Source: Rhizobium leguminosarum
GTDB taxonomy: Bacteria > Pseudomonadota > Alphaproteobacteria > Rhizobiales > Rhizobiaceae
NCBI RefSeq assembly: GCF_017876795.1
Contig: NZ_JAGIOR010000001.1
Location: forward strand, 1,064,501 to 1,128,500
DNA: 64,000 bases
Direction: 5' to 3'
How positions within the stretch are numbered: the stretch's first letter is position 1; every line of letters starts with the position of its first letter. The position numbers were made by a program, and so were the translations under genes. A model generated the notes under the pieces. That model searched no databases, was not told where the DNA came from, and was given only the letters and a program-made list of their open reading frames with translations. Positions 62,390 through 64,000 of the stretch are shown one piece after another.

Positions 62390-63337
62390 ATGCATAGATT
62401 GATATTGGGCCTGGCGGTTGCGGCGGTGACGTTCGCCGGCGCCGCTCACGCCGAGGACAAGAAATTCACCATCGGCGTCTCCATTCCGGCCGCCGACCAT
62501 GGCTGGACGTCGGGCGTGGTCTTCCATGCCGAGCGCGCCGCCAAGTTGTTGATGGCCGAGCATCCCGGTCTCAACGTCATCGTTAAGACCTCGCCGGACG
62601 CTGCCAGCCAGGCAAACGCCGTGCAGGATCTCGATACGCAGGGCATCGACGCCCTCGTCATCCTGCCGTCGGATCCGGATCCGCTCGTCAATGCCATCAA
62701 GGAAGTCAAGGGCAAGGGCAAGTTCGTCGCCCTCGTCGATCGCGCGCCGTCAAGCAACGACAACTCGGTGCGCGACCTCTATGTCGCCGGCAATAATCCG
62801 GCTCTCGGCGAAGTCGCCGGCAAGTACATCAAGGATACCACGCCTGATGCGCAGGTCGTCGTCATCCGCGGTCTGCCGATCCCGATCGACCAGCAGCGCC
62901 AGGACGGCTTCGACAAGGGCATTGCCGGCTCGAACGTCAAGGTTCTCGACCGCCAATACGGCAACTGGAACCGCGACGATGCCTTTAAGGTCATGCAGGA
63001 CTACCTGACCAAGTACCAGAAGATCGACGTCGTATGGTGCCAGGACGACGACATGGCCGTCGGCGTTCTGCAGGCAATCGAGCAGGCCAAGCGCACCGAC
63101 ATCAAATATGTCGTCGCCGGCGCTGGCTCGAAGGACATGGTCAAGAAAGTCATGGACGGCGATAAGCTGATCCCGGTCGACGTCCTCTATCCGCCGGCAA
63201 TGGTCGGCACGGCAATGGAGCTGACGGCGGCAGCACTCTACGATCAGGTCCCGGTTCACGGCAGCTACATCCTCGACGCGACGCTCGTCACCAAGGACAA
63301 TGCCAAGGACTTCTACTTCCCGGATTCTCCGTTCTGA
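62390..63337 (+). CDS. Sugar ABC transporter substrate-binding protein (RbsB type)
   Basis: 315-aa periplasmic binding protein. Signal peptide over residues 1-22 (LILGLAVAAVTFAGAAHA). The mature part has the Peripla_BP_4 layout: FTIGVSIPAADHGWTSGVVF, TQGIDALVILPSDPDPLVNA, DYLTKYQKIDVVWCQDDDMA. GGGAGGA precedes the ATG. Last of three transporter genes and followed by a terminator. The ligand is unknown; a pentose, polyol or other small sugar is likely from the neighbours. Confidence 0.87.
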   Translation: MHRLILGLAVAAVTFAGAAHAEDKKFTIGVSIPAADHGWTSGVVFHAERAAKLLMAEHPGLNVIVKTSPDAASQANAVQDLDTQGIDALVILPSDPDPLVNAIKEVKGKGKFVALVDRAPSSNDNSVRDLYVAGNNPALGEVAGKYIKDTTPDAQVVVIRGLPIPIDQQRQDGFDKGIAGSNVKVLDRQYGNWNRDDAFKVMQDYLTKYQKIDVVWCQDDDMAVGVLQAIEQAKRTDIKYVVAGAGSKDMVKKVMDGDKLIPVDVLYPPAMVGTAMELTAAALYDQVPVHGSYILDATLVTKDNAKDFYFPDSPF

Positions 63338-63355
63338 TCCATCGACTGGAGACAT

Positions 63356-63384
63356 GCGCCCATTCGAAAGGATGGGCGCAATTT
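63356..63384 (+). terminator. Intrinsic terminator after the binding-protein gene
   Basis: GCGCCCAT (63356-63363) pairs perfectly with ATGGGCGC (63372-63379) and is followed by AATTTTA. It ends the three-gene transporter unit before the isomerase/epimerase gene. Confidence 0.8.
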
Positions 63385-63500
63385 TATGCTTCGCCGGTGT
63401 GCAGCCGAAAATGCTGCACGTATCTCTTGCCCGCCAAAGCCCATTCATGATTAGCTCGCAGCCATTCGCATCTGGCCTCGCGCCAAATCCGCTGACTACT

Positions 63501-63602
63501 GCATAATTCCTTAGATTGGAATCGATTTAAGGATAAAATTATGCGGCGATTCTAAGTGTTACAGCGTCCATTTGCGCGTCTTTTCAGACGCGCGGCGCTG
63601 TA
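63501..63602. repeat. Two-palindrome dispersed repeat of Rhizobium type
   Basis: First palindrome from GCATAATT (63501-63508) to AATTATGC (63537-63544), with CCTTA/TAAGG inside. Second from TACAGCG (63560-63566) to CGCTGTA (63596-63602), with GCGCGTC/GACGCGC inside (63574-63593). I know closely similar sequence as a frequent intergenic repeat in Rhizobium; copy number cannot be checked here. Confidence 0.65.
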
Positions 63603-63650
63603 AGGCGAGGAGGCGCCTTGCGCCCGCCAAATTGCGTGCTACAACATTTC

Positions 63651-63664
63651 AGAAACGTTTACGG
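63651..63664 (+). promoter_or_regulatory. Possible LacI-type operator before the isomerase/epimerase gene
   Basis: AAACGTTTAC at 63653-63662 matches the core of the TGTAAACGTTTACA-type operator in 10 of 14 positions and resembles the twin sites at 59586-59620. It would place this gene under the same LacI-type repressor. Confidence 0.4.
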
Positions 63665-63688
63665 TCGATATTCAGGGAGGAATCTGAC

Positions 63689-64000
63689 ATGAAGACGATC
63701 AAAGGCCCCGGCCTTTTCCTTGGCCAGTTCGCGGGCGATACCGCTCCTTTCAACTCGTGGGACGCGATCACCAAATGGGCGGCCGACATTGGTTACAAGG
63801 GCGTCCAGGTGCCGACCTGGGCGAGCCAGCTGATCGATCTGAAGAAGGCCGCCACGTCCAAAGATTATTGCGACGAATTCGCCGGCAAGGCCCGCGAAAA
63901 CGGCATCGAGATCACCGAACTCTCCACCCACCTGCAAGGCCAGCTCGTCGCCGTCCACCCGGCCTATGACGAAGCCTTCGACGGATTTGCCGCACCCGAG
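63689..64000 (+). CDS. Sugar-phosphate isomerase/epimerase family protein, N-terminus only
   Basis: The first 104 codons of a gene running off the right edge. The sequence (GPGLFLGQFAGDTAPFNSWD, AADIGYKGVQVPTW, AGKARENGIEITELSTHLQG) matches the start of xylose-isomerase-like TIM-barrel proteins. TCAGGGAGG precedes the ATG. It follows the RbsACB-type transporter, so it probably acts on the imported sugar, often together with a Gfo/Idh dehydrogenase. Confidence 0.83.
   Translation, partial: MKTIKGPGLFLGQFAGDTAPFNSWDAITKWAADIGYKGVQVPTWASQLIDLKKAATSKDYCDEFAGKARENGIEITELSTHLQGQLVAVHPAYDEAFDGFAAPE

Larger units (their letters stand above)
63338..63688. other. 351-bp intergenic region with terminator, repeat and possible operator
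   Basis: No gene seen. It holds in order a terminator (63356-63384), an unremarkable stretch, a two-palindrome repeat (63501-63602), a possible LacI-type site (63651-63664) and the ribosome site GGGAGG of the next gene. Confidence 0.6.

Noticed and set aside
59662..63337. Naming the transporter xylFGH
   Set aside because: Gene order (ATPase, permease, binding protein) and a separate LacI regulator do not support a firm xylose assignment, and the binding protein shows no XylF-specific motif that I recognise.
1..64000. tRNA genes, CRISPR arrays, insertion sequences or prophage
   Set aside because: No cloverleaf-like sequence, no regularly spaced direct repeats, and no transposase, integrase or phage structural protein was seen.

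Overview
The window looks like chromosome (or a large replicon) of a Rhizobium-type alphaproteobacterium, probably of the R. etli / R. leguminosarum group. The reasons are high G+C, many ABC sugar-uptake operons each with its own regulator, an ExoD-family gene, a gltX-lysS pair, and several copies of the palindromic intergenic repeats typical of Rhizobium (RIME-like and others). There are no tRNA or rRNA genes, transposases, phage genes or CRISPR arrays that I can see. The assignment to genus is inference from content.

Layout from left to right. 1-5423: L-arabinose-type uptake operon: a truncated GntR regulator diverges from a binding protein (AraF-like), an ATPase gene (araG) broken by an internal deletion and frameshift, permease AraH, an aldose epimerase and a short-chain dehydrogenase. 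5575-11199: OsmC protein, then a TetR regulator and an RND efflux pair, with a perfect 36-bp palindromic operator in front. 11403-15368: cytoplasmic family-20 hexosaminidase, ROK sugar kinase and an ExoD-family protein. 15496-24696: polyol operon: SorC-type regulator, smoEFGK-like transporter, mannitol dehydrogenase, HAD phosphatase and FGGY kinase. 24812-28901: RpiR-type regulator, EI24-domain membrane protein, endonuclease III, DUF2244 protein, and an AraC-HTH/O6-alkylguanine methyltransferase fusion. 28915-32541: an uncharacterised protein coupled to a second SorC-type regulator, divergent from transaldolase, then a DUF1345 membrane protein. 32582-36863: ECF sigma factor and anti-sigma factor, divergent from a Tat-exported metallo-beta-lactamase-fold protein, a TPR protein, a DoxX protein and a receiver-like protein.

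36864-44388: a gene-poor stretch with a DUF1328 microprotein, then an operon in the same order as E. coli ydcSTUV-patD (polyamine/GABA-type uptake plus gamma-aminobutyraldehyde dehydrogenase) behind a LysR regulator. 44568-49341: an anchored hypothetical protein, gltX-lysS and a TerC-family protein. 49555-54186: a frameshifted AraC/GyrI-like regulator, then a TetR regulator divergent from EmrAB, with three palindromes between them. 54394-58376: LacI regulator, xylB, xylA (xylose use). 58462-64000: another LacI regulator divergent from an RbsA-RbsC-RbsB-type transporter and the start of a sugar-phosphate isomerase/epimerase gene that runs off the window.

The most unusual signal is a set of palindromic repeats that sit exactly at gene ends and supply stop codons. 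A 272-bp nested palindrome (13311-13582) and a 46-bp form made of the same outer arm (32539-32584) each lie between two convergent genes and provide the TAG codon of both. The two RIME-like copies (24702-24815, 49449-49563) supply the stop codon of one neighbour each. Other leads are two disrupted genes (araG, the AraC/GyrI-like regulator) and several well-formed operators. I did not find a clearly novel multi-gene system; the sigma/anti-sigma/Tat-hydrolase cluster is the closest candidate.
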